From positions 62,001 to 126,000 of the forward strand of contig NZ_JAIMCG010000007.1 of NCBI RefSeq assembly GCF_019795295.1: a stretch of 64,000 bases of DNA, read 5' to 3'. The position numbers were made by a program, and so were the translations under genes. Every line of letters begins with the position of its first letter. Position 1 is the stretch's first letter. This stretch comes from Cupriavidus sp. AU9028. GTDB lineage: Bacteria; Pseudomonadota; Gammaproteobacteria; Burkholderiales; Burkholderiaceae. A model generated the notes under the pieces. The model was not told where the DNA came from. It did not search any database and saw only the letters and a list, made by a program, of their open reading frames with translations. Of this stretch, positions 44,994 to 55,401 are shown piece after piece.

Positions 44994-46943
44994 TCAGTCC
45001 GCGAGCAAGCGGGCGTGCAGCACACCGCGCAGCGAGTTGGCCAGCACCAGTCGGTCTGCGCGGCGAAGCATCGGCACGGTGATGGTCGCTTCCCGCACCG
45101 GCCCGCCCAGCCAGTGCAACGGGTCCCGCAGCACCTCGCCCCGCATCACGCCGGGCAGGATGTCGGCGTCCAGCGGCGGGGTCAGCCAATGGCCGTCCAC
45201 GCGGGCGAAGACCGAACTGCGGCCGCCTTCGAGCAATTCCCCTCTGGTGTTGAAGAACAGGCTGTCGAACGCGCCAGCCCGTTCGGCCGCCTGCCAGCCG
45301 CGATCATAGGCGGCGCGATGGGTGGTCTTGTGGCGGCGCAGCGGGTCGGCCGGCGGCAATGTCTCGGTGGCCAGCGTGACGCCGACCGGACCAGTGGGCA
45401 GGGCGGCAAGGGCTGCGCCGGTGATGCCCAGCGTGCCCGACTTGTCCAGCGTCAGCCGCAGGCGCGCGCCGCCCTCGCGACAGGCACGGGCGGCCTGCTG
45501 CAATCGAGCGCGGGCAGCGTCGATATCGACAGGGAAGCCCAGCGCCGCCGCGGATGCGGCGAGCCGGGCCAGATGCGCCTCCAGCCGAAGGCACTGCCCG
45601 CTCTCCACCCGCAGCGTTTCGATCAGCGAGACGCCCGGATCGTGCTCCGTCAGGAAACGCGCCTTCCAGCCGCACTCGGCAAATTCCTGCGCCGCCACGC
45701 TGTCATGGACAATCCCCGACCCCACGCCCATCTCGCCCGCGCGAAGGCCGCGGTCCGTGAGCGGGCCGAGCACCAGCGTGCGTATCGCCACCGACAACGC
45801 GCCGCGGCCCAGGCGCTCGCCGGGTGCCGGCGCATCCATCCAGCCGATGCTGCCGGTATAGAGGCCGCGCGGAGACGATTCGAGCTCGGCAATGATCTCC
45901 ATCGTCCGGCGCTTGGGCGCCCCGGTGATCGAGCCGCAGGGAAACAGGGCGTCCAGCAGGGACCCGGTTGTGGTCGCGGCCGTGGCCTGCGCGGTCACCG
46001 TGGACGTCATCTGCAGCACGGCACCGAACGGCCGGACCTCGAACAGCGCGGGGACCTTGACCGTCCCCGGCACTGCCACCCGGCCGAGGTCGTTGCGCAG
46101 CAGGTCCACGATCATCACGTTTTCCGCGCGATTCTTCGGATCGGCGGCAAGCGCGGCCGCCGCGGCGGCATCCGCCTGTGCATCGCCGGTCAAGGGTGCG
46201 GTGCCTTTCATCGGCCGGGCCACGAGGGTGCCTGCGCCCTCGTGGCGCACGAACAATTCCGGCGACAGCGACAAGACCCAGCTGTCGTCGGGCATCCGTG
46301 CCACAGCACCGTAAGGGACCGGTTGCGCTGCGCGAAGCCGGGCATACAGCGCGAGCGGGTCGCCGAAGACATCGAAGCGCAAGCGCTGGGTGTAGTTGAC
46401 CTGGTAGGTATGCCCGGCGCGGATCCACTGATGAATGCGTCCAACCGCGTCGGCGAATGCCGGCGCCCCGGTGTCGCTGGTCAGGTGCAGGATGCCCGTG
46501 GGCTGGGCCGGTTGCAGGCATTGGCTCTCCAGCCACTGCTTCACCCCGCCGGCATCGAGCCGGGTCAGGGAGCGGAACCATAGCAGCCTCGCCGCGCCGC
46601 CATGGAACGGGAGCGTGCGATCCGGCGGGTGATGGACGGCGCCGGCCACCGGCGTGCCAACCAGCGGCGCGCCGAATTCATACGGGATGAAGACGCAGAC
46701 ATGCCAGCCGGCATCCCAGCCTTGCTGCAAGCAGCGCGTCAGGGTGTCGAGGTCGCCTGCCGCCACGTCGTTCTGACGAACGAAATCGGTGTAGAGCCGG
46801 GACGCCGGTTCGCCCGGGGCTGCCGTGGCGTCGTCGAGCAACACGAACGGTGGAAGCGGCTCGATGCCGCTCGCCAGCGGCCCGGCCGGCGGGGACCACG
46901 GGGACGGATCGAACGAAGACGGGGAGGACGACAGGGAAGACAT
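44994..46943 (-). CDS. Aminodeoxychorismate synthase component I fused to aminodeoxychorismate lyase
   Basis: Predicted bifunctional PabB-PabC protein of 649 aa for the p-aminobenzoate branch of folate synthesis. The N-terminal chorismate-binding domain (to about 400) has HTYQVNYTQRLRF, RPMKGTAPLTGDAQAD with the PabB-type lysine, NVMIVDLLRNDLGRV and FPCGSITGAPKRRTMEII. From about 430 a class IV aminotransferase domain begins (LIETLRVESGQCLRLEAHLARL) with FNTRGELLEGGRSSVF and a PLP-lysine-type region. The glutaminase PabA is not in the window. The first 40 residues are Ser/Pro-rich; an ATG 7 codons upstream is an alternative. It links functionally with folK nearby. Confidence 0.9.
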   Translation of the reverse strand: MSSLSSSPSSFDPSPWSPPAGPLASGIEPLPPFVLLDDATAAPGEPASRLYTDFVRQNDVAAGDLDTLTRCLQQGWDAGWHVCVFIPYEFGAPLVGTPVAGAVHHPPDRTLPFHGGAARLLWFRSLTRLDAGGVKQWLESQCLQPAQPTGILHLTSDTGAPAFADAVGRIHQWIRAGHTYQVNYTQRLRFDVFGDPLALYARLRAAQPVPYGAVARMPDDSWVLSLSPELFVRHEGAGTLVARPMKGTAPLTGDAQADAAAAAALAADPKNRAENVMIVDLLRNDLGRVAVPGTVKVPALFEVRPFGAVLQMTSTVTAQATAATTTGSLLDALFPCGSITGAPKRRTMEIIAELESSPRGLYTGSIGWMDAPAPGERLGRGALSVAIRTLVLGPLTDRGLRAGEMGVGSGIVHDSVAAQEFAECGWKARFLTEHDPGVSLIETLRVESGQCLRLEAHLARLAASAAALGFPVDIDAARARLQQAARACREGGARLRLTLDKSGTLGITGAALAALPTGPVGVTLATETLPPADPLRRHKTTHRAAYDRGWQAAERAGAFDSLFFNTRGELLEGGRSSVFARVDGHWLTPPLDADILPGVMRGEVLRDPLHWLGGPVREATITVPMLRRADRLVLANSLRGVLHARLLAD

Positions 46944-47032
46944 CGGCTGCAGGTGGGAAGGCAACCGGCAGCATACCGGGGTTGGCCGGTCCAGGCGAGC
47001 GGTCCACGGCAGGACGCTGCCCTCTCCCCCGG

Positions 47033-47130
47033 CCCCTCTCCCGCAGGGCGGGAGAGGGGAGCAAACCCGGAGCGTTGGATGGGCTGCCGGTTTTCTCCCC
47101 TCTCCTGCGGGGCGGGAGAGGGGAGCAACC
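47033..47130. repeat. Two REP-like palindromes, 64 bp apart
   Basis: The hairpin CCCCTCTCCCGC-AGG-GCGGGAGAGGGG (47033-47059) and a second copy with one G-U pair (about 47097-47124) share the trailing GGAGCAA and are spaced 64 bp. The stem is nearly identical to that at 23218-23241. They lie just past the dnaJ stop codon, in front of pabBC. Confidence 0.75.
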
Positions 47131-47156
47131 CTGGGCGATGGAATCGCCGGCGGTGC

Positions 47157-48287
47157 TCAGCTGAAGAAGCTCTTGACCTTGTCCAGCCAGGATTGCTCCT
47201 GCGGGCTGTGGCGGGAGCCGCCTTCATGCACCGAGCGGTCGAACTGGCGCAGCAGTTCCTTCTGCGCCTCGGTCAGCTTGACCGGCGTCTCGACGTTGAC
47301 ATGGACATAGAGATCGCCCGGCAGGCCGGAGCGCACACCCTTGATGCCCTTGCCGCGCAGCCGGAAGGTACGGCCGGTCTGGGTGCCCTCGGGCACCGGG
47401 AAGCTGGCCTTGCCGTCCAGCGTCGGCACCTGCAGGTCGCCGCCCAGCGCCGCGGTGGCGTACGAGATCGGCATGGTGCAATGCAGGTCGTCGCCGTCGC
47501 GCTCGAATACCGGGTGCGGCTTGATATGGACTTCGACGTACAGGTCGCCCGGCGGGCCGCCGTTGATGCCCGGCTCGCCGTTGCCGGTCGAGCGGATGCG
47601 CATGCCTTCGTCGATGCCGGCCGGGATCTTCACCTCCAGCGTCTTCTGCGACTTCAGCTTGCCCTGGCCGTGGCACTTTACGCACGGCTTGGGAATGTAC
47701 TTGCCGCTGCCGTGGCACTTCGGGCAAGTCTGCTGCATGGTGAAGAAGCCCTGCGAGACGCGGACCTGGCCGACGCCCTTGCAGGTCGGGCAGGTTTCGA
47801 CCGACGAACCCGGCTCGGCGCCGTCGCCGTGGCAGTGGTCGCAGTCGTCCCAGTGCGGCACGCGGATCTGCGCTTCGTGGCCATGCGCGGCCTGCTCCAG
47901 CGAGATTTCCATGCTGTAGCGCAGGTCGGCGCCACGGTAGACCTGCGGACCGCCGCGCTGGCGGCCGGCGGCCTGGCCGAAGATGTCGCCGAAGATATCG
48001 CCGAACGCCTCGGCGAACCCGCCGTACCCCTGGCCACCGCCGAAGCCGCCCGCCATGTTCGGATCCACGCCGGCATGGCCATACTGGTCGTAGGCCGCCT
48101 TCTTCTCGGGATCGGAGAGCATCTCGTAGGCCTCTTTGACCTCCTTGAACTTCTCTTCCGCTTCCTTGTTGTCCGGATTGCGGTCCGGGTGGTACTTCAT
48201 CGCGAGCTTGCGATAGGCCTTCTTGACCTCGTCGTCGCTCGCGTTCTTGCCCACCCCGAGCACTTCGTAGTAGTCACGTTTTGCCAT
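47157..48287 (-). CDS. dnaJ: Chaperone DnaJ (Hsp40)
   Basis: Co-chaperone that delivers substrates to DnaK and stimulates its ATPase. The 376-aa protein has a J domain with KYHPDRNP (HPD near 33-35), a Gly/Phe-rich region (about 75-110; [12 protein letters not shown]), four CxxCxGxG zinc motifs ([32 protein letters not shown]) at about 145-205, and C-terminal substrate-binding domains. Full family length. It lies 202 bp downstream of dnaK on the same strand, the classical dnaK-dnaJ order. The gap contains the 8-bp hairpin 48311-48337 but no ORF. Confidence 0.98.
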   Translation of the reverse strand: MAKRDYYEVLGVGKNASDDEVKKAYRKLAMKYHPDRNPDNKEAEEKFKEVKEAYEMLSDPEKKAAYDQYGHAGVDPNMAGGFGGGQGYGGFAEAFGDIFGDIFGQAAGRQRGGPQVYRGADLRYSMEISLEQAAHGHEAQIRVPHWDDCDHCHGDGAEPGSSVETCPTCKGVGQVRVSQGFFTMQQTCPKCHGSGKYIPKPCVKCHGQGKLKSQKTLEVKIPAGIDEGMRIRSTGNGEPGINGGPPGDLYVEVHIKPHPVFERDGDDLHCTMPISYATAALGGDLQVPTLDGKASFPVPEGTQTGRTFRLRGKGIKGVRSGLPGDLYVHVNVETPVKLTEAQKELLRQFDRSVHEGGSRHSPQEQSWLDKVKSFFS

Positions 48288-48310
48288 GGTGGCTCAAACC
48301 CCAGATGCCC

Positions 48311-48337
48311 GGCCGCACCCTTGCCTGGCGTGCGGCC
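48311..48337 (-). other. Hairpin in the dnaK-dnaJ gap
   Basis: GGCCGCAC (48311-48318) pairs with GTGCGGCC (48330-48337) about 25 bp upstream of dnaJ. It may tune the ratio of DnaK to DnaJ mRNA; a C-T6-G U-tract lies further upstream on the minus strand (about 48359-48364), suggesting a partial terminator after dnaK. Confidence 0.35.
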
Positions 48338-48489
48338 GGCGAATAGCAGACAAACAGCAAAAAAGCCGAGCGGGGATTCCGACGGCGACGGCCCCGCAGG
48401 TCCGCGCTTGTCCGATATCCGCCGCCCGGCGTCGGGACTGGCCTTCGGTGCGCCGGCGGCTTGCGCCCGCGCACCGGCCGTCCGTCGCA

Positions 48490-50463
<1,974 letters not shown>

Positions 50464-50519
50464 TATTCTCTCCTCTTGAGCCATCGCTATCCGCGCGGCT
50501 TCAACTCAACCTGAGCCCG

Positions 50520-50547
50520 AAGTGTGGCCGGCCGGCACCTTTTCAAG
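50520..50547 (-). promoter_or_regulatory. Sigma-32-like promoter of dnaK
   Basis: On the minus strand CTTGAA (50542-50547, within CCCTTGAAAAGG) is followed after 14 nt by CCACACTT (50520-50527), five of seven informative matches to CCCCATNT. Weaker than the clpSA promoter but correctly placed 57 bp before the dnaK ATG. Confidence 0.5.
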
Positions 50548-50624
50548 GGCAGAATCGGCAAATCCGACTAATTTTGTCGGGTATGACGGCAAACGCACCG
50601 CGGATTCGCGCCAGGCGGGTGCGG

Positions 50625-51188
50625 TCACTCACTTCCGCCCGCCTGCCGTCCGCGCTGCCACAGCACGTCGCCGCTGCCGGCCTCCCGGTTCAGCACGCGG
50701 GCCAGCACGAACAGCAGGTCGGACAGCCTGTTCAGGTACTGCCGCGGCGCCTGGTTGACCGGCTCGGCGGCCCCCAGCGCGACCAGCGAGCGCTCGGCAC
50801 GGCGGCAGACCGTGCGCCCGACATGCGCCAGGGCTGCGGCGCGGCTGCCGCCAGGCAGGATGAACTCGGCCAGCGGCGGCAGCGCCGCGTTGTATTGCGC
50901 CAGCCAGCCATCCAGGCGAGCGACCTGGGCCGGCTGCAGCAGCGCGTGACCGGGAATCGACACTTCGCCGCCCAGGTCGAACAGATCATGCTGGATCTCC
51001 AGCAGCACGGCCGCGACGCCCTCGGGCAGCGGCTCGGCGAGCAGCACGCCGAGATGCGAATTCAGTTCGTCGATATCGCCAATGGCGGCGATGCGCAGGC
51101 TGTCCTTGCCGGTGCGGCTGCCGTCGCCCAGCCCGGTGGATCCGGCATCGCCGGTACGGGTGGCGATGCGGCTAAGGCGGTTGCCCAT
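50625..51188 (-). CDS. Cob(I)alamin adenosyltransferase, PduO type
   Basis: Transfers the adenosyl group of ATP to cob(I)alamin to make coenzyme B12. The 187-aa protein begins with the ATP-binding motif TRTGDAGSTGLGDGSR near 10-25 and contains GDIDELNSHLGVLLA near 37, PGGSRAAALAHVGRTVCRRAER near 113-134 and a C-terminal LNRLSDLLFVLAR, all diagnostic of the PduO/MMAB trimer. It lies 160 bp upstream of dnaK on the same strand. No B12-dependent enzyme gene is nearby. The start at 51188 excludes an implausible Arg-rich extension. Confidence 0.93.
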   Translation of the reverse strand: MGNRLSRIATRTGDAGSTGLGDGSRTGKDSLRIAAIGDIDELNSHLGVLLAEPLPEGVAAVLLEIQHDLFDLGGEVSIPGHALLQPAQVARLDGWLAQYNAALPPLAEFILPGGSRAAALAHVGRTVCRRAERSLVALGAAEPVNQAPRQYLNRLSDLLFVLARVLNREAGSGDVLWQRGRQAGGSE

Positions 51189-51416
51189 GGCGGCTTCTCC
51201 CTCTGTAGTGCCTTCTCGTGCCTTGCCTGGCCTCTCCGGCCTTGACCTGCGCCGGCGCCCCTCTGCCCGGCAGTCCTGCCGGGCAGTATGGCGGGCCCGG
51301 CACGCGGCGTAGAATACCGTCATCGATCAAGCCGCACCACGCCTTGCCGTACCGCATCCGGATTGCCTCGCCGCACCGGCGTGCCGCGGGGCGCAGCGCC
51401 CAAGCCGGAGACCACG

Positions 51417-52835
51417 ATGAATCATCCCACGCCCCACGCCGCGCTGGAGCGCCGCCCCCTGCCCCCGACCGTCGCCGATGCGCTGCAGGCCCGCTTCGGC
51501 GAGCGTTTCACCACCTCCGCCGGCATGCGCGAGCACCATGGTCGCGACGAGTCGCCCTTCCCGCCGGCGCTGCCCGATGCCGTGGTCTTTGCGCGCAGCA
51601 CCGAGGAGGTCGCCGAAGTCGCGCGGCTGTGCCACGCCCATGACGTGCCGCTGATCCCCTACGGCGCCGGCTCCTCGCTGGAAGGCCACCTGCTGGCCGT
51701 GGCCGGCGGCATCAGCCTCGATCTGTCCCAGATGAACGGCGTGCTGGCGGTGCGTACCGAGGACCTGACGGTGACCGTGCAGGCCGGCGTCACACGCAAG
51801 CAGCTGAACCAGGAGATCAAGGACACCGGGCTGTTCTTCCCCATCGACCCGGGCGCGGATGCCTCCATCGGCGGCATGTGCGCCACGCGCGCCTCCGGCA
51901 CCAACGCCGTGCGCTACGGCACCATGCGCGAGAACGTCCTGGCGCTGACGGTGGTCACCGCCGACGGCCGCACGATCCGCACCGGCACGCAGGCGCGCAA
52001 GTCGTCGGCGGGCTATGACCTGACCCGGCTGTTCATCGGCAGCGAAGGAACGCTCGGCATCATCACCGAGATCACGGTGCGCGTGTACCCGCAGCCCGAG
52101 GCCATCTCGGCGGCCGTCTGCGCCTTCCCCGACATGGGCAGCGCGGTGCGGGCGGTGATCGAGACCATCCAGCTGGGCGTGCCGGTGGCGCGCGTCGAGT
52201 TCGTCGACGCGCTGGCGATCCGCGCCATCAACCGGCACGACAAGCTGACCCTGCCGGAAAGCCCGCACCTGTTCTTCGAATTCCACGGCAGCGAGGCCGG
52301 CGTGCGCGAGCAGGCCGAGACGGTGCAGCAGATCTGCGCCGAGCACGGCGGCAGCGGCTTCGAATGGGCCACCCGTCCGGAGGACCGCAGCCGGCTCTGG
52401 AACGCGCGGCACAACGCCTACTTCGCCATGCTGCAACTGAAGCCCGGCTGCCGCGCCGTCACCACCGACGTCTGCGTGCCGATCTCGCGGCTGGCCGACT
52501 GCGTCACCGAGACCGAGCGCGACCTGATCGCCTCCGGCCTGCCTTGCCCCATCGTCGGCCATGTCGGCGACGGCAACTTCCATGTCGCCATCCTGACCGA
52601 CCCGGCGCGTCCGCAGGAACTGGAACAGGCCGAGCAGATCAACGCGGCCATCGTCGCGCGCGCGCTGGCGATGGGCGGCACCTGCACCGGCGAGCATGGC
52701 GTGGGGCTGCACAAGATGGATTTCCTCGTCAGCGAGCACGGCGAGGACGCGCTGGACCTGATGCGCGCGATCAAGGGCGCGCTGGACCCCAGGGGCATCC
52801 TCAACCCGGGCAAGATCTTCCGCGCGACCCGCTAG
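51417..52835 (+). CDS. FAD-linked D-2-hydroxyacid dehydrogenase (D-lactate dehydrogenase-like)
   Basis: Predicted flavoprotein of 472 aa that oxidises D-lactate or a related 2-hydroxyacid and passes electrons to the respiratory chain. The PCMH-type FAD fold is clear: PYGAGSSLEGHL near 81-92, DPGADASIGGMCATRASGTNAVRYG near 142-166 and SEGTLGIITEITVR near 205-218. The C-terminal FAD-oxidase domain has the substrate/metal motif HVGDGNFHV near 381-389 and GTCTGEHGVG near 421. It resembles cytochrome-type D-LDH more than GlcD. A GcvA-like LysR gene begins 9 bp after its stop. Confidence 0.9.
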   Translation: MNHPTPHAALERRPLPPTVADALQARFGERFTTSAGMREHHGRDESPFPPALPDAVVFARSTEEVAEVARLCHAHDVPLIPYGAGSSLEGHLLAVAGGISLDLSQMNGVLAVRTEDLTVTVQAGVTRKQLNQEIKDTGLFFPIDPGADASIGGMCATRASGTNAVRYGTMRENVLALTVVTADGRTIRTGTQARKSSAGYDLTRLFIGSEGTLGIITEITVRVYPQPEAISAAVCAFPDMGSAVRAVIETIQLGVPVARVEFVDALAIRAINRHDKLTLPESPHLFFEFHGSEAGVREQAETVQQICAEHGGSGFEWATRPEDRSRLWNARHNAYFAMLQLKPGCRAVTTDVCVPISRLADCVTETERDLIASGLPCPIVGHVGDGNFHVAILTDPARPQELEQAEQINAAIVARALAMGGTCTGEHGVGLHKMDFLVSEHGEDALDLMRAIKGALDPRGILNPGKIFRATR

Positions 52836-52844
52836 GCCGCCGTC

Positions 52845-53735
52845 ATGGCCTCGCTGTTCAACCGGGTGCCGCCGCTGCACCTGCTGATCGCCTTCGAAGC
52901 CGCGGCGCGGCTGGGCAGCTTCGCGCGCGCGGCCGAGGAGCTGTCCGTCACGCCCAGCGCCGTGTCGCATCGCATCCGCAATCTGGAAGAGCTGTGGGGC
53001 GAGGACCTGTTCGTCCGCACCAACACGGCACTGCGGCTGACCGCCAGCGGCATGCGCTACCTGCGCAACGTGCAGGACGCGCTCAAGTCGCTCAACGAGC
53101 TGGCCCGTCCCGAATTCAACAAGCTGCGCACCCGGCTGCGGGTGGCGACGCCGCCGACCTTCGGGCGCCAGCACCTGGTGCCGCGGCTGCCCGAGTTCGC
53201 CGCGCTGTACCCGCATATCGACCTCGAGCTGCATCTGGCGATTCCGTTTCTCGACGTCAAGGCCGAGGACACCGACGTCGAGGTGCGCTATGGCAGCGGC
53301 CGCTACCCCGACCTGAAGACCACGCGCCTGCTGGTCGAGCCGGTGTTTCCCGCCTGCGGACGCGAGTACTATGAACGCATCGACGGCCGCTCGATTACCC
53401 GGCCGGAGCACCTTGCCAACCTGGTATTGCTGCGCAGCCCGCTGGAGCCGTGGAAGCCGTGGTTCGAGACCGCCGGGCTGGACTGGCCCGAGCCGCAGAC
53501 CGGCCCGCAGTTCAACGATATCGGCTTCATGCTGGAGGCGGTGGCGTCGAACCAGGGGGTCGCGCTGGTGCGGCAACGCATGGCGCGGCACTGGCTGTCC
53601 CTGGGCCAGATGGTGCGCCTGCTCGATATCGAGTCGGAGTCCCCGCATGGCTACTACATCGTCGAGCGGGAGCAGGCCCCGCTCAAGCCCGAGGCGCGCT
53701 ACTTCATCGACTGGCTGCTCGGCCTGGAGTGGTAG
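52845..53735 (+). CDS. LysR-family transcriptional regulator (GcvA-like)
   Basis: Predicted DNA-binding activator or repressor of 296 aa. The winged HTH covers residues 10-70, with LIAFEAAARLGSFARAAEEL and the recognition helix TPSAVSHRIRNLEE. The effector-binding domain follows from about 90 (LRVATPPTFGRQHLVPRLPEF). The N-terminal motif and periplasmic-fold segment RYGSGRYPDLKT are GcvA-like. It is co-directional with the FAD dehydrogenase upstream and lies 137 bp before glcD, suggesting control of hydroxyacid oxidation; the effector is not known. Confidence 0.9.
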   Translation: MASLFNRVPPLHLLIAFEAAARLGSFARAAEELSVTPSAVSHRIRNLEELWGEDLFVRTNTALRLTASGMRYLRNVQDALKSLNELARPEFNKLRTRLRVATPPTFGRQHLVPRLPEFAALYPHIDLELHLAIPFLDVKAEDTDVEVRYGSGRYPDLKTTRLLVEPVFPACGREYYERIDGRSITRPEHLANLVLLRSPLEPWKPWFETAGLDWPEPQTGPQFNDIGFMLEAVASNQGVALVRQRMARHWLSLGQMVRLLDIESESPHGYYIVEREQAPLKPEARYFIDWLLGLEW

Positions 53736-53811
53736 CCCGCATGAGCATTTTTTGAGGCAGCGCCGCGCCGAATTCACCGGCCGCGCGGCCCCGGCGCCGA
53801 CGGGTGTGCGC

Positions 53812-53817
53812 TATAGT
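53812..53817 (+). promoter_or_regulatory. Candidate -10 box for the glcD operon
   Basis: TATAGT lies 56 bp before glcD in the 137-bp gap after the LysR gene. No good -35 is visible, as would be expected if an activator is required. Confidence 0.3.
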
Positions 53818-53872
53818 CGGCCGTCCCTGCCCCGGCCAGGCCCTGCGCCGCCGGGACCATGAAGGAGTTGCC

Positions 53873-55381
53873 ATGAACGCCCCGCAAGATGCCGCCCTGG
53901 CCACCCGATCCGCGTCGATCGCACCGGCCGTCACGGCGGAACTGCTGTCGGAACTCGCGCGGATCGTGCCCGAGCCGGCGCTGCTGACCCGTCCCGAAGA
54001 CACCGTGCCGTACGAGTGCGACGGCCTTGCCGCCTACCGGCAGGTGCCGCTGGCGGTGGTGCTGCCCGAGACCGAGGCGCAGGTGCAGGCGGTGCTGCGC
54101 GTCTGCCATCGGCTGCAGGTGCCGGTGGTGCCGCGCGGCGCGGGTACCAGCCTGTCGGGCGGCGCGATGCCGATCGCCGAGGGCGTGGTGCTGTCGCTGG
54201 CCAAGTTCAAGCGCATCCTGAAACTCGACCCGCTCGCGCGCGTTGCCGTGGTCCAGCCCGGCGTGCGCAACCTGGCCATCTCCGAGGCGGCCGCGCCCTA
54301 CAACCTCTACTACGCGCCGGACCCGTCGTCCCAGATCGCTTGCACCATCGGTGGCAACGTCGCCGAGAATTCGGGCGGCGTGCATTGCCTGAAGTACGGC
54401 CTGACGGTGCACAACGTGCTGAAAGTGCGCGCGGTGACGATGGAAGGCGAGATCGTCGAATTCGGCGGCGACGCGCCCGATGCCCCGGGCCTGGACCTGC
54501 TGGCCGTGCTGATCGGCTCCGAGGGCATGCTGGCGGTGACCACCGAGGTCACGGTCCGGCTGGTGCCCAAGCCGCAGCTCGCGCAGGTGATCATGGCCAG
54601 TTTCGACGACGTCGAGAAAGGCGGCAATGCCGTCGCCGACGTGATTGCCGCCGGCATCATCCCGGCGGGTCTCGAAATGATGGACAAGCCGGCCACTGCG
54701 GCGGTGGAAGAGTTCGTCCACGCCGGCTACGACGTCGATGCCGCCGCCATCCTGCTGTGCGAATCCGATGGCACGCCCGAGGAAGTCGCCGAGGAGATCG
54801 AGCGGATGAGCGAGGTGCTGCGCGCCTCGGGCGCGACCCGGATCACCGTGTCGCAAAGCGAGGCCGAGCGGCTGCGCTTCTGGAGCGGCCGCAAGAACGC
54901 GTTTCCGGCGGCCGGACGGATCTCGCCAGACTACTACTGCATGGACGGCACCATCCCGCGCAAGCATATCGGCACGCTGCTCAAGCGCATCGAGGCGATG
55001 GAGGGCAAGTACGGCCTGCGCTGCATCAACGTATTCCATGCCGGCGACGGCAACATGCACCCGCTGATCCTGTTCGATGGCGCCGACCATGACGAATGGC
55101 AGCGCGCCGAGCTGTTCGGCGCGGACATCCTGGAGACCTGCGTCGAGCTGGGCGGCACGGTCACCGGGGAGCACGGCGTCGGCGTCGAGAAGCTCAATTC
55201 GATGTGCGTGCAGTTTTCGCCCCAGGAGCGCGAGGCGTTCCTGCGCGTCAAGGCCGCCTTCGACCCGGCGCGGCTGCTCAACCCCGACAAGGCCATCCCG
55301 ACGCTGGCGCGCTGCGCCGAGTACGGCAAGCTCCATGTGCGGGGTGGCGTGCTGCCGCATCCCGATCTGCCGCGCTTCTGA
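53873..55381 (+). CDS. glcD: Glycolate oxidase FAD subunit GlcD
   Basis: Catalytic flavoprotein of glycolate dehydrogenase (502 aa), which turns glycolate into glyoxylate. FAD motifs are VPRGAGTSLSGGAMP near 84-98, DPSSQIACTIGGNVAENSGGVHCLKYG near 148-174 and SEGMLAVTTEVTVRL near 215; the substrate motif FHAGDGNMHPLI is near 389 and TGEHGVGVEKL near 427. The start is fixed by a strong ribosome site, AAGGAG, 5 nt upstream. The partner subunits glcE and glcF lie downstream, with an ion channel gene placed between glcD and glcE. Confidence 0.96.
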   Translation: MNAPQDAALATRSASIAPAVTAELLSELARIVPEPALLTRPEDTVPYECDGLAAYRQVPLAVVLPETEAQVQAVLRVCHRLQVPVVPRGAGTSLSGGAMPIAEGVVLSLAKFKRILKLDPLARVAVVQPGVRNLAISEAAAPYNLYYAPDPSSQIACTIGGNVAENSGGVHCLKYGLTVHNVLKVRAVTMEGEIVEFGGDAPDAPGLDLLAVLIGSEGMLAVTTEVTVRLVPKPQLAQVIMASFDDVEKGGNAVADVIAAGIIPAGLEMMDKPATAAVEEFVHAGYDVDAAAILLCESDGTPEEVAEEIERMSEVLRASGATRITVSQSEAERLRFWSGRKNAFPAAGRISPDYYCMDGTIPRKHIGTLLKRIEAMEGKYGLRCINVFHAGDGNMHPLILFDGADHDEWQRAELFGADILETCVELGGTVTGEHGVGVEKLNSMCVQFSPQEREAFLRVKAAFDPARLLNPDKAIPTLARCAEYGKLHVRGGVLPHPDLPRF

Positions 55382-55401
55382 GCGGGGACCGGATCCGCTT
55401 C

